Source: Phaeovulum vinaykumarii (GTDB lineage Bacteria; Pseudomonadota; Alphaproteobacteria; Rhodobacterales; Rhodobacteraceae). From it: a stretch of DNA of 64,000 bases. The translations under genes and the position numbers were made by a program. This document shows, piece after piece, positions 8,413 to 16,288 of this stretch (positions are counted from its first letter, which is position 1; the number at the start of each line of letters is the position of its first letter). The stretch spans positions 1-64,000 of the forward strand of contig NZ_FTOM01000005.1 in NCBI RefSeq assembly GCF_900156695.1, read 5' to 3'. Below the pieces are notes generated by a model. That model ran no database searches. It worked only from the letters and a program-made list of their open reading frames with translations, and had not been told where the DNA came from.

Positions 8413-9341
8413 CGGCGCACCTCCCGCGGGTCGAGAAGCCGCACGGCGATATCGGCCAGCGCATTGACCAGCACAAAGCCCAGCCCCATCACCAGCGCGG
8501 TCCCCTGCACCATCGGCACGTCGCGGTGAAAGACGGCGTGCACCAGCGCATGGCCGATGCCGGGCCAGCCGAAGATCGTCTCGACGACCACGACCCCCTC
8601 CATCAGCGCCACGAATTGCGTGGCCATCAACGTCAGCACCGGCACCGCGACATGGCGCAGCCCGTGCCGGCGCAGCACCTGGCCTTCGCTCAGCCCCTTC
8701 CAGCGGGCAAAGCGCCACCAGTCAGAGCCGCGCGCCTGAACCAGCGCCTCGCGGGTGATCCGCGTGCTCGCCGCCGCCAGCCCGAGCGCCAGCGTCAGCG
8801 CCGGCAGGATCAGATGCTGCGGGGCGCCATGGCCCGCCGCCGGCAGCAGCCCCAGCGCGATGGCGACGACCACGATCAGCACCAGCCCCAGCAGGAATTG
8901 CGGCGTCGCCTTCAGGCTGGCGGCCAGCAGCAGCGTCAGACGGTCGAAGGCGCCGCCGGGGCGCAGACCGGCCAGAAGGCCCAGCGGCGGCCCGATCAGC
9001 AGCGACAGCACGATCGCCATGCCGGCCAGCGTGGCGGTGGCGCCCAGCTGGTGCCCGATCTCGGCCGAGACCGGCAGCCCCGAGACCAGCGACACCCCCA
9101 GATCCCCGCGCACCAGCCCCGCAAACCAGCCCAGGAACGCCCCCACCCCGGCGGGATCGCCAAGCTGGGCGCGCACGATTTCGGCGTTCTGCGCGGTGAT
9201 GTTGTCATAGCCGAACCGGGCGCCGGCGATCCGCATCACCATGTCGCCCGGCAAGGCGCGCATCATCAGAAAGCTGAGGATGGCGACAAGCACCGCCACC
9301 ATCCCCGCCTGCGCCAGCCGCCATCCCAGCGCCGGGATCAT
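8409..9341 (-). CDS. ABC transporter permease (DppB/NikB-like)
   Basis: 310 aa. The N-terminal membrane segment, then the ALPGD and GLDQP-like periplasmic stretch, and the EAA-type loop around LVQARGSDWWRFARWKGLS mark the DppB/OppB/NikB family. Start chosen at ATG 9341 because it gives the same 4-nt ATGA overlap seen at the other junctions; a GTG at 9350 in the same frame is the alternative. It pairs with the following permease to form the translocation pore. Confidence 0.87.
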   Translation of the reverse strand: MIPALGWRLAQAGMVAVLVAILSFLMMRALPGDMVMRIAGARFGYDNITAQNAEIVRAQLGDPAGVGAFLGWFAGLVRGDLGVSLVSGLPVSAEIGHQLGATATLAGMAIVLSLLIGPPLGLLAGLRPGGAFDRLTLLLAASLKATPQFLLGLVLIVVVAIALGLLPAAGHGAPQHLILPALTLALGLAAASTRITREALVQARGSDWWRFARWKGLSEGQVLRRHGLRHVAVPVLTLMATQFVALMEGVVVVETIFGWPGIGHALVHAVFHRDVPMVQGTALVMGLGFVLVNALADIAVRLLDPREVRR

Positions 9342-10831
9342 TCGGCCCACTCCACCGACTTGAGGCCCAGCGTGCGTTCGAACGGATCGAGCACGACGCC
9401 CGTGATCCCCTTCGAGACGGCCATGGTCTGCTGATACCAGGCGATGGGCAGAACCGGCAGCTCGGCCTGCATCGTGGCAACCAGGGACGCGCGCGTGCCG
9501 TCGGGAGCCACGCCTTCGGCCATGGCCCGCACGCCTTCAGTGAAGGCGGGGTTCGACCAGCCCATCGCGCCCCAGTCCCCGCCCGGCGCGTAATCCTGCA
9601 ACAGCGTGCCGACCGGGTCGGGGACCAGCGCGAAATTGCGCGCAAACAGCGCGGTATCCAGCGTGCCGTCGTTATGGCGGGTGGGGATCTCGGTGTAATT
9701 GGTCGCATTGATCGTGGCCCGGGCGCCGATGGCGGCAAAGGCCTGTTCCAGAACGGCGGCGACCAGCGGCAGCTCGGGACGGTCGGGATAGGTCAGGATC
9801 TCGATCTCGAGCTTTTCGCCCTGCCGTTCCAGAATGCCGTCCGGCCCGGCCTGCCATCCCAGCGCCGCAAGTGCCGCGCGCGCCGCCGCCGGATCATAGG
9901 CCAGCGGCGCCAGGCTGCTGTCATGCCAGCCGGCCATGCCCGGCGGAAACATCTGCGTGGCCCCCGCCGGATAGCGCAACACCGCCCGCGCGATGCCGTC
10001 GCGGTCGATCGCCAGGCTCAGCGCCCGGCGCATGTCGGCATCATAGCGCGCCCCATTGACCTTCAGCATCAGCACCCGCGGAATGGCCACCGAGAGAACA
10101 TCGAGACCATCGGCCATGCGCAGCCGGCTGACCGAGGCGGGATCGAGGTTGATCGTCACATCGGCATCGCCGCTCTCGGCCATGAGCGCCCGCGTCTCGG
10201 CGCGGCTGGCGGCGGTATAGACCGCCTTCGGAATGGCCGGCGGGGCGCCCCAGTAGCCGTCGAAGGCCTCGACGGCCAGCGTGTTGGGCGGCGCAAGTTC
10301 GCGCACCCGATAGGCGCCGGTTCCGATCAGCGCGGTGATGCTGCCATCGGCGGCAATCGCCGAAGGGGCCACGATGGCCGAGCGGTATTCCGCCAGCATC
10401 GCCGGCAGCATGGCAAAGGGGCTCTCGAGCCGGATCTCCAGCCGATGGGCGCCCGCGGCGCGGATCTCGGCGACGGGCGCGCGGGCCAGAAGGCCGCCGT
10501 TTTGCAAGGCGCGGTTGAGCGCGGTGGCAACGGCCGCCCCGTCCATGGGCGTGCCATCGTGAAAGCGCACCCCCTCACGCAGATCAAGGCGCCAGGTCAG
10601 ACCGTCCGGCGTCACCTCCCAGGCCGTGGCCAGAGCGGGCCGCAGACGGCCTTCGGCATCGGCGTCGATCAGGGTCTCGACGACATCCATCTTCAGGAAG
10701 ATGTTGCCCGACTGGATCGGGTCGGGCCCTTTCAGCTCGAAGGGGGCGACGACATCAAGAACGCCGTCATTGGCCTGGGCGGGCAGCGCTGCGGTGAAAA
10801 GCATCAGGGCAAGGCATGTGGGTCGGATCAT
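9338..10831 (-). CDS. Extracellular solute-binding protein, family 5 (peptide/nickel type)
   Basis: 497 aa with a clear signal peptide (short basic start, hydrophobic core, ALPAQA cleavage region near residue 20). The body shows SBP_bac_5 features: a LIDADAEGRLRPALATAW segment near the start and FHDGTPMDG near residue 100. It would capture the ligand in the periplasm and deliver it to the two permeases. It is the first gene after the cobalamin riboswitch leader. Nik- and Dpp-type binding proteins look alike at this level, so ligand (cobalt chelate, cobinamide, or an oligopeptide) is inference. Start at 10831 gives the signal peptide directly; an upstream in-frame start at 10861 would spoil it. 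Confidence 0.85.
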   Translation of the reverse strand: MIRPTCLALMLFTAALPAQANDGVLDVVAPFELKGPDPIQSGNIFLKMDVVETLIDADAEGRLRPALATAWEVTPDGLTWRLDLREGVRFHDGTPMDGAAVATALNRALQNGGLLARAPVAEIRAAGAHRLEIRLESPFAMLPAMLAEYRSAIVAPSAIAADGSITALIGTGAYRVRELAPPNTLAVEAFDGYWGAPPAIPKAVYTAASRAETRALMAESGDADVTINLDPASVSRLRMADGLDVLSVAIPRVLMLKVNGARYDADMRRALSLAIDRDGIARAVLRYPAGATQMFPPGMAGWHDSSLAPLAYDPAAARAALAALGWQAGPDGILERQGEKLEIEILTYPDRPELPLVAAVLEQAFAAIGARATINATNYTEIPTRHNDGTLDTALFARNFALVPDPVGTLLQDYAPGGDWGAMGWSNPAFTEGVRAMAEGVAPDGTRASLVATMQAELPVLPIAWYQQTMAVSKGITGVVLDPFERTLGLKSVEWAE

Positions 10832-10973
10832 TCTGGGCTCCGTGCAGGGGCGCGTCAGCAAAGACGGCCCTGAAAACAGGGGACAATCCCCGGTCCTGCC
10901 GCCAAAGCGGGGAAACCGGGCCTGGGGTCAGATCAAGGGGGTGAAGGCCGGCCGCGCGCGGCGCAGACAGCTG

Positions 10974-11051
10974 TCAGATCTGGGGAAAACGACAAATGCG
11001 CGCTGACATGCCGCAGCATGTTACGCGCGCCAAGGCGTCGATCAGCATCAT
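10974..11051 (-). CDS. Possible 25-residue leader peptide below the riboswitch
   Basis: Directly after the riboswitch, AAAGGAG sits 7 nt before a double ATG (first at 11049-11051). The frame runs 25 codons to TGA and contains VTCCGMSARIC, with three cysteines. It overlaps a terminator-like hairpin at 10998-11030. It could be a leader whose translation influences the terminator, or a chance frame. No family was recognised. Confidence 0.35.
   Translation of the reverse strand: MMLIDALARVTCCGMSARICRFPQI
10985..11030 (-). terminator. Terminator-like hairpin in the riboswitch leader
   Basis: On the minus strand GCGCGC (11030-11025) pairs with GCGCGC (11003-10998) and ACATGC (11021-11016) with GCATGT (11011-11006) around a small loop. 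This is followed by ATTTGTCGTTTT. It lies between the riboswitch and the binding-protein gene, so it is a good candidate for the expression platform that stops transcription when cobalamin is bound. The 150 nt from here to the gene start hold no other clear element. Confidence 0.5.
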
Positions 11052-11064
11052 CTTGGTCTCCTTT

Positions 11065-11082
11065 CCGGGCATCCCCGCCCGG
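11065..11082 (-). promoter_or_regulatory. Small hairpin at the riboswitch exit
   Basis: CCGGGC (11082-11077) and GCCCGG (11070-11065) form a 6-bp stem with a 6-nt loop immediately upstream of the AAAGGAG site of the mini-ORF. It may be part of the switching region. No experimental family match is claimed. Confidence 0.35.
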
Positions 11083-11097
11083 CTTGAGGGTCTATCG

Positions 11098-11305
11098 GAT
11101 GATGGCAGGTCTCCTGACTTGCGGGTCATGGCTGGCGCGATCCTTCCCGACCCGATCCGGATCAGTGGAGCCTTTCGCGCGTGCTATCCGCCTACAGTTG
11201 CGGGGGCAGTCGCGGATTTGGCGCCTGTCCGGCACCGCACCGCGTTCCCTTTTCATCCCTGGGGGGGCAAGCCCCTTCGGGAACCATCCCGAAATCGGTA
11301 GCAAA
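11098..11305 (-). promoter_or_regulatory. Cobalamin (AdoCbl) riboswitch
   Basis: On the minus strand the conserved elements appear in order: GATGAAAAGGGAA, GGTGCGGTGCCGG, CTGCCCCCGCAACTGTA with GGCGGA, the GCTCCACTG stretch, GGGTCGGGAAGG, then the B12-box region GCCAGCCATGACCCGCAAGTCAGGAGACCTGCC (11132-11100; only its order is given here, key blocks GCCAGC, GACCCGC, GTCAGGAGACCTGCC). This is the standard cobalamin riboswitch core. Binding of cobalamin normally lowers expression of the gene downstream, here the ABC transporter operon starting at 10831. Confidence 0.93.
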
Positions 11306-11309
11306 TGCC

Positions 11310-11918
11310 GGGGAGCCTCCACAAGTGGGAAAACGCGCAGCCGTTATCCGCCGCGCCCCCGACGCGCATCAGCCGGAAGGGACGCCCGGCGGGCGTTGCA
11401 AACGACGGGCAAAACGGACAGGGCGGACTGCGCAGCAGTTCAGTTGCGCAAGGCGGGTCGCCCATTGCTGTGCGCTGGACGGGCAAACCGCGGACGTGCC
11501 GGCCGTCAGCGACTTGATCCTGCAGGCACCGAAGGTCTGCACAACGAAAGCGACCGAGCAACGGGCATTCGCCACAGCCTCGGCCACCACCGGCGCCCCT
11601 GTGCCGATGGCGCGTTTGCGGCTGCGACGCCGACACACGAACGGATCTTTTCTCTCTCACCGGAACGCCGAAAAGCAACGGACAAGGCTGGGATCATGCG
11701 CAGCCCAACCACTGATGCCCCGTCGCTGGAGGATGCATCACGCCCTTGCCGAGCGCCGCGCGCCGGAGTTCGAACGAACCAGAGAGCCACGCGCCTTGCC
11801 GGCGCCACTTCTGGCCCGTCGCGATGCGGGGGAAGACTGGCGCGTCCCCGACCTTTACGCCCTGAGCGTACCGACGGCCGATCCGCAGCGGTCAATGTCC
11901 CGCGCCAGCAAGAGGAGT
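11310..11918. other. Gene-poor segment of unusual composition
   Basis: About 600 bp between the riboswitch promoter side and the next small gene. Several frames are open by chance but none shows a recognisable domain, ribosome site or the strong third-position GC of the neighbours. The riboswitch promoter must lie at its left edge. It resembles decayed accessory DNA. Confidence 0.4.
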
Positions 11919-11924
11919 ATGGCA

Positions 11925-12089
11925 GTGTTCCGCGTTGAAGTGAACGACAAGCAGATCACCGCCGCACGGGACGGGCTCGAGGGCACCAATCCGGCGAACA
12001 TGGAAAACGCGCTCGAGACCAATTTCGAGTTCTGGATCGACAACGACACCGAGCTGAACGAGCGCGTCAACGCCTGGCTTGTGAACTGA
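11925..12089 (+). CDS. Small acidic hypothetical protein
   Basis: 54 aa, rich in Asn, Asp and Glu, with no signal peptide or membrane segment. The middle reads NPANMENALETNFEFWIDND. An AGGAG at 11913-11917 is 7 nt before a GTG at 11925; an ATG at 11919 in the same frame would be only 1 nt from that site, so the GTG was chosen. The family was not recognised. It stands alone between the riboswitch region and the RTX remnant. Confidence 0.5.
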   Translation: MFRVEVNDKQITAARDGLEGTNPANMENALETNFEFWIDNDTELNERVNAWLVN

Positions 12090-12206
12090 TCCCGCCATTT
12101 GCGGATCCTGCGCGTCTCTTCCCCGCGAGCTTTTCATGGCAGCGGCCGCCGGGAAGGGCGGCAACGGAAAACGGCGCGCCGCTCGCATGCGGAGATCAGA
12201 TGGGCC

Positions 12207-12532
12207 TCAGAGAATGAAATCCGAGGCGGCCAGACCGGTGACCCCGGCCAGACAGACGGTCATCCCGGCAGTGCCGTTGCCGTCGAGGTCGGCCTGCACG
12301 CAGACGCCCGAACTGCCCTGAACCCCGAACTGCCCTGAACATAGCCGATCTCGGTGCTGCCGCCGGCGCTGAAGGCCGCCTTCCCGACGAAGCTGCTGCC
12401 CGAGAAGATCGAGAAATCCAGATGATCGGTGCCGCGGGTGAAATCGGTGACGATATCGCGCGCCGCCCCCAGGCCGCTGTCGGCGGTGGTGTAATAGACG
12501 ACCTGTCGGCCCCGGCGGGGGCGGCAAAGTTC
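12207..12532 (-). pseudogene. RTX/hemolysin-type calcium-binding protein, C-terminal remnant
   Basis: The minus strand encodes DIVTDFTRGTDHLDFS, the conserved tail region after RTX repeats in type I-secreted hemolysin-like proteins, ending in a short hydrophobic C-terminus (ASDFIL). The frame is broken: a 17-bp unit CCCGAACTGCCCTGAAC is exactly duplicated in tandem at 12307-12340 and shifts the frame by two. The upstream part is missing, joined at about 12530 to the sbtA remnant. No function is expected. Confidence 0.65.
12307..12340. repeat. 17-bp perfect tandem duplication that breaks the RTX frame
   Basis: Two exact copies of CCCGAACTGCCCTGAAC at 12307-12323 and 12324-12340. Removing one copy would rejoin the RTX tail frame. 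Confidence 0.8.
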
Positions 12533-13400
12533 ATGTCGATCTATCTTTTGCTGGCGATCGGCTTCAAGGGCGGGGTCAGCCTGGCCACGCATGGCATCCG
12601 CGCCGATCTGTTCGTGACGCTGCTGGCGGGAGTTGCCCTCTCGCTGCTGATCCCGGTTCCGGCCCATGCGCAGCTGCGGGCGATGACCCGGCTCGACCGG
12701 CTGAATGCGGCGGCGGTTGCGGGGCATTACGGCTCGATCTCGATCGTGACCTTCGTCACCGCGACAGCGTGCTTGACGGGGCCGGGATCGCCCATGACGG
12801 CTACATGGTCGCGGTCGCCGCCGCGACGGAGGCCCCGGCCATCGTCTCGGCACGGTGGCTGGCGCATCGCGGCGGCGACGCGGCGGCAAGGCCGATCCGG
12901 CTTGGACGCGAGGTGCTGGCCAATGGCTCGATCGTGCTTCTGGTCAGCGCCTTCGGCATCGGCGCGCGGGCCGGAGACCGGGGGATGGAGACCGGGGGGA
13001 TGAAGACCGGGGGATGGAGATGATCGCCCCCTTCATCTTGACGCCCTTCACCGGTATCCTGTGTCTGTTCCTGCTAGACATGGGCGTGACGGCGGGGCGC
13101 AGCCTGATCGGTGTCCGGCATTTTCTGACGCCCGGACTACTCGCGGCGGGCGTGCTGATCCAGCTCGTCGGGGCGGCGCTGGGGACCGGCACGCTGATCG
13201 GGCTTTCGGGGGGCAGCCTGTTCCGGCTTGTGGTGCTGGCGGCCTCGGCCTCCTATATCGCGGTGCCGACGGCAATGCGGATGGCGCTGCCCGAAGCCGA
13301 GCCGGGGATCTCGCTGACGATGGCGCTGGGGGTGAGCTTCCCCTTCAACCTGACCTTCGGCATGCCGCTTTATCATTGGCTGACGCACCGAGGCGGGGCG
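12530..13400 (+). pseudogene. sbtA: SbtA-type sodium-dependent bicarbonate transporter, truncated and frameshifted
   Basis: Three pieces in different frames together match the second half of SbtA (DUF897). The first has YLLLAIGFKGG and RLNAAAVAGHYGSISIVTF (about 12538-12765). The second has DGAGIAHDGYMVAVAAATEAPAIV and REVLANGSIVLL (12769-12980). The third has PFTGILCLFLLDMGVTAGRSL and LGVSFPFNLTFGMPLYHWL (13019-13380). The N-terminal half is missing, one indel sits near 12766, and repeats at 12974-13016 add 29 bp. The end runs into the 3' end of cbbR. SbtA imports HCO3-, which fits the RuBisCO operon next door, but this copy is dead. Confidence 0.75.
12974..13016. repeat. Three imperfect 14-15 bp tandem repeats inside the sbtA remnant
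   Basis: Units GACCGGGGGATGGA, GACCGGGGGGATGAA and GACCGGGGGATGGA follow one another. A single copy would keep the reading frame; the two extra copies add 29 bp and cause the second frameshift. Confidence 0.7.
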
Positions 13401-14278
13401 CCGCGGGCCAGATGCGCCAGAAAGGCCGTCGCCGCCACCGACAGATGCTTGCCGCGCGGATGCGCGACGTTCCACGTCCGCATCAACGGAAAGCCCTGCA
13501 CATCCAGCACCACCAGCCGCCCGGTGTCGACCTCGAGCGTGATCGTGTCCTGCGACAGGATCGCCAGCCCCAGCCCCGCCGCCACCGCCGCCTTGATCGC
13601 CTCGTTCGAGCCAAGCTCCATCCGCACCTGCGGCCGGATGCCTTTCTCGGAAAAGAACTTTTCCGCCGCGGCCCTGGTCCCGGATCCGGGCTCGCGCAAG
13701 ATGAAGGGCGCCTCGGCAAGCGCGGCAAAGGGCACCGCGGTTCCGCCCGCCAGCGGATGGCCCGGCGGCGCCAGCACCAGAATCGGGTTGCGCGCAATCG
13801 GATTGGCGATGACGTCAAGCCCCTCGGGCGGCTGGCCAAGGATGCACAGATCATCCTCGTTTGCGGCCAGACGCGCGATCACCGTCTGCCGGTTGGTGAC
13901 AGTCAGCGCCACCTCGATGCCGGGGTTTTCGGTGCAGAAATCGCCCAGGAGCCGCGGCAGGAAGTATTGCGCGGTGGACACGATCGCCAGCCGCAGCCGC
14001 CCCCGCCGCAGCCCCTGCAGATCGGCAAGCTGCATCTCCAGCCGCTCGATCCCCTCCAGCGTCTCGCGTGCCGTGGACAGCACCGCCTGCCCCGCCTCGG
14101 TCAGGAAGAGCCGCTTGCCGATCCGGTCCAGCAGCACCGCTCCGAGCGCATCCTCGAGCTGCTTGACTTGAGTGAAAACCGCGGGCTGGGTCAGGTGCAG
14201 TTCCTCGGCGGCGCGGGTGTAGCTGGCGTGCCGGGCGACCGCGGCAAAGACCTGCAACTGGCGAAGCGTGCAACGCAT
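13373..14278 (-). CDS. cbbR: LysR-type regulator CbbR of the RuBisCO operon
   Basis: 301 aa. The N-terminal helix-turn-helix spans about residues 1-60 (TLRQLQVFAAVARHASYTRAA, then LHLTQPAVFTQVKQLE), followed by a LysR substrate-binding domain. CbbR proteins activate cbb operons in response to Calvin-cycle metabolites such as RuBP. The gene is divergent from cbbL with 111 bp between the starts, the classical arrangement. Its 3' end overlaps the tail of the sbtA remnant. The length is normal and no frameshift is seen. Confidence 0.92.
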   Translation of the reverse strand: MRCTLRQLQVFAAVARHASYTRAAEELHLTQPAVFTQVKQLEDALGAVLLDRIGKRLFLTEAGQAVLSTARETLEGIERLEMQLADLQGLRRGRLRLAIVSTAQYFLPRLLGDFCTENPGIEVALTVTNRQTVIARLAANEDDLCILGQPPEGLDVIANPIARNPILVLAPPGHPLAGGTAVPFAALAEAPFILREPGSGTRAAAEKFFSEKGIRPQVRMELGSNEAIKAAVAAGLGLAILSQDTITLEVDTGRLVVLDVQGFPLMRTWNVAHPRGKHLSVAATAFLAHLARGAPPRCVSQ

Positions 14279-14389
14279 GATAACCTTTTCCCTATTCTGT
14301 GACTAAAAAATATTCAGTTTTGTAAAGTCAATCAAGGCCACATAGTCCCCCCCGAGCCCCCAGCAACGGGCCAGCCACACGAGGGAACC
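14279..14389. promoter_or_regulatory. Divergent cbbR-cbbL promoter region
   Basis: 111 bp, much more AT-rich than its surroundings (for instance CTAAAAAATATTC at 14303-14315), holding the divergent promoters and the expected CbbR binding sites of T-N11-A type. I could not single out one operator with confidence. GAGGGAACC at 14380-14388 provides the cbbL ribosome site. Confidence 0.6.
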
Positions 14390-15811
14390 ATGGCAGCCAA
14401 GACCTATGACGCAGGTGTCAAAGACTACCGCTCGATCTATTGGGAACCGCAATATCAGGTGAAGGACAGCGACATCCTCGCCGTCTTCAAGGTGGTGCCG
14501 CAACCGGGCGTGAGCCGCGAGGAAGCCGCCGCCGCGGTCGCCGCCGAAAGCTCGACCGCGACCTGGACCACGGTCTGGACCGACCTTCTGACCGATCTCG
14601 ACTACTACAAGGGCCGCGCCTATGCGATCGAGGATGTCCCCGGCAACGACGAGGCCTTTTATGCCTTCATCGCCTATCCGATGGACCTGTTCGAGGAAGG
14701 TTCGGTCGTCAACGTCTTCACCTCGCTGGTCGGAAACGTCTTCGGCTTCAAGGCGGTGCGGGCGCTGCGGCTGGAGGATGTGCGGTTTCCGCTGTGGTTC
14801 GTGATGACCTGCCCCGGCGCCCCGCACGGAATGAAGGTCGAACGCGACCTGCTGGACAAATACGGCCGCCCGCTTCTGGGCTGCACGATCAAGCCGAAGC
14901 TTGGTCTGTCGGCCAAGAACTACGGCCGTGCGGTCTATGAATGCCTGCGCGGCGGGCTTGATTTCACCAAGGACGACGAGAACGTCAACAGCCAACCTTT
15001 CCTGCGCTGGCGCGACCGCTTCCTGTTCTGTCAGGAGGCGATCCAGAAGGCCGAGGCCGAAACCGGCGAGCGCAAGGGCCATTACATGAACGTCACCGCC
15101 GGGACGATGGAGGAAATCTACGAACGCGCGGAATTTGCCAAGGAAATCGGCACGCCGATCATCATGTCGGATTATCTCACCGTCGGCTGGTCGGCACATA
15201 CGAGCCTGTCGCGCTGGTGCCGCAAGAACGGGATGCTGCTGCATGTCCACCGCGCCATGCATGCGGTGATGGACCGCAACCCCAATCACGGCATCAACTT
15301 CCGGGTGCTGGCGAAAATCCTTCGGCTGATGGGGGGCGACCATCTGCATTCGGGCACTGTCGTCGGCAAGCTGGAAGGCGACCGCGAGGCGACGATCGGC
15401 TGGATCAACCTTTTGCGGGATCGTCACATCAAGGCCGACCGCTCGCGCGGGATCTTTTTCGATCAGGACTGGGGGCCGCAGCCGGGGCTGTTCCCGGTCG
15501 CCTCGGGCGGCATCCATGTCTGGCACATGCCGGCGCTGGTCTCGATCTTCGGCAATGACTCGGTGCTGCAATTCGGCGGCGGCACGCTCGGCCACCCCTG
15601 GGGCAATGCCGCGGGCGCCTGCGCGAACCGGGTGGCGCTGGAGGCCTGTGTGCAGGCCCGCAACGAGGGGCGCCAGCTGGAAAAGGAAGGCAAGGAGATC
15701 CTGACCAAGGCCGCGCAATCCAGCCCTGAGCTGCGCATGGCGATGGAGACCTGGAAGGAAATCAAGTTCGAATTCGACACCGTCGACAAGCTCGATGTGC
15801 AGCACCGCTGA
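14390..15811 (+). CDS. cbbL: RuBisCO large subunit, form I (IA type)
   Basis: 473 aa, ribulose-bisphosphate carboxylase/oxygenase large chain. It carboxylates RuBP in the Calvin cycle and assembles as L8S8 with CbbS. The catalytic lysine is in CTIKPKLG (K168) and the carbamylated lysine in [10 protein letters not shown] (K194). The loop-6 lysine is in [11 protein letters not shown] and the C-terminal [11 protein letters not shown] phosphate site is intact. The short small subunit and the downstream cbbQ-cbbO point to the non-carboxysomal form IA lineage (IAq), known in Rhodobacter capsulatus and chemoautotrophs. It is adjacent to cbbR and translated from a good ribosome site. Confidence 0.97.
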   Translation: MAAKTYDAGVKDYRSIYWEPQYQVKDSDILAVFKVVPQPGVSREEAAAAVAAESSTATWTTVWTDLLTDLDYYKGRAYAIEDVPGNDEAFYAFIAYPMDLFEEGSVVNVFTSLVGNVFGFKAVRALRLEDVRFPLWFVMTCPGAPHGMKVERDLLDKYGRPLLGCTIKPKLGLSAKNYGRAVYECLRGGLDFTKDDENVNSQPFLRWRDRFLFCQEAIQKAEAETGERKGHYMNVTAGTMEEIYERAEFAKEIGTPIIMSDYLTVGWSAHTSLSRWCRKNGMLLHVHRAMHAVMDRNPNHGINFRVLAKILRLMGGDHLHSGTVVGKLEGDREATIGWINLLRDRHIKADRSRGIFFDQDWGPQPGLFPVASGGIHVWHMPALVSIFGNDSVLQFGGGTLGHPWGNAAGACANRVALEACVQARNEGRQLEKEGKEILTKAAQSSPELRMAMETWKEIKFEFDTVDKLDVQHR

Positions 15812-15835
15812 GCCCCGGCCCGAAAGGACAGAAAG

Positions 15836-16192
15836 ATGAGCACCATTCAGGATTACCCCTCCCGCCTCTCGCGCCCGGAAAGCCGCAAGATGGGCACCTT
15901 TTCCTATCTGCCGCCGATGGGCGAGGCCGAAATCCGCCATCAGGTCGAGTGGATCGTGCAGAATGGCTGGAACCCGGGGATCGAGCATACCGAGCCCGAA
16001 TTCGCCGCCCAGATCTACTGGTACATGTGGAAACTGCCGATGTTCGGTGAAACCGATGTCGATGCGATCCTTGCCGAGCTGAAGGCCTGCCACGAGGCGA
16101 ACCCCGGCCATCACGTTCGGCTGATCGGCTACGACAACTTCACCCAAAGCCAGGGCGCCAACATGATCGTCTATCGCGGCGCCACCGTCTGA
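15836..16192 (+). CDS. cbbS: RuBisCO small subunit, form I (IA type)
   Basis: 118 aa. The RuBisCO small-subunit fold is marked by [19 protein letters not shown] at residues 22-40, [11 protein letters not shown] in the middle and [10 protein letters not shown] near the end. It lacks the C-terminal extension of form IC/ID small subunits, supporting form IA. AAAGGAC precedes the ATG. It lies 24 bp after cbbL and is certainly co-transcribed. Confidence 0.97.
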   Translation: MSTIQDYPSRLSRPESRKMGTFSYLPPMGEAEIRHQVEWIVQNGWNPGIEHTEPEFAAQIYWYMWKLPMFGETDVDAILAELKACHEANPGHHVRLIGYDNFTQSQGANMIVYRGATV

Positions 16193-16204
16193 GCTGAAAG
16201 CCTG

Positions 16205-16268
16205 CCCGCCGCCCCTTCCCTCCCGGCGGCGGGAAAATGGCCCGCCGCATCCTCCTCTGCGGCGGGCC
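16205..16268 (+). terminator. Paired hairpins between cbbS and cbbQ (attenuator or mRNA-processing site)
   Basis: Stem 1 is CCCGCCGCC (16205-16213) with GGCGGCGGG (16225-16233). Stem 2 is GGCCCGCCGCA (16239-16249) with TGCGGCGGGCC (16258-16268). The arms of the two stems are interchangeable. There is no T-run, so this is more likely a partial terminator or 3'-stabilising structure that keeps cbbLS message more abundant than cbbQO. Confidence 0.5.
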
Positions 16269-16288
16269 CCCAATCCCACGAGGCGGCC

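Noticed and set aside
12855-14171. Open frame continuing from the last sbtA piece far into the antisense of cbbR
   Set aside because: Only the part to about 13380 matches SbtA; the rest is antisense to cbbR and appears fused because the original stop was lost.
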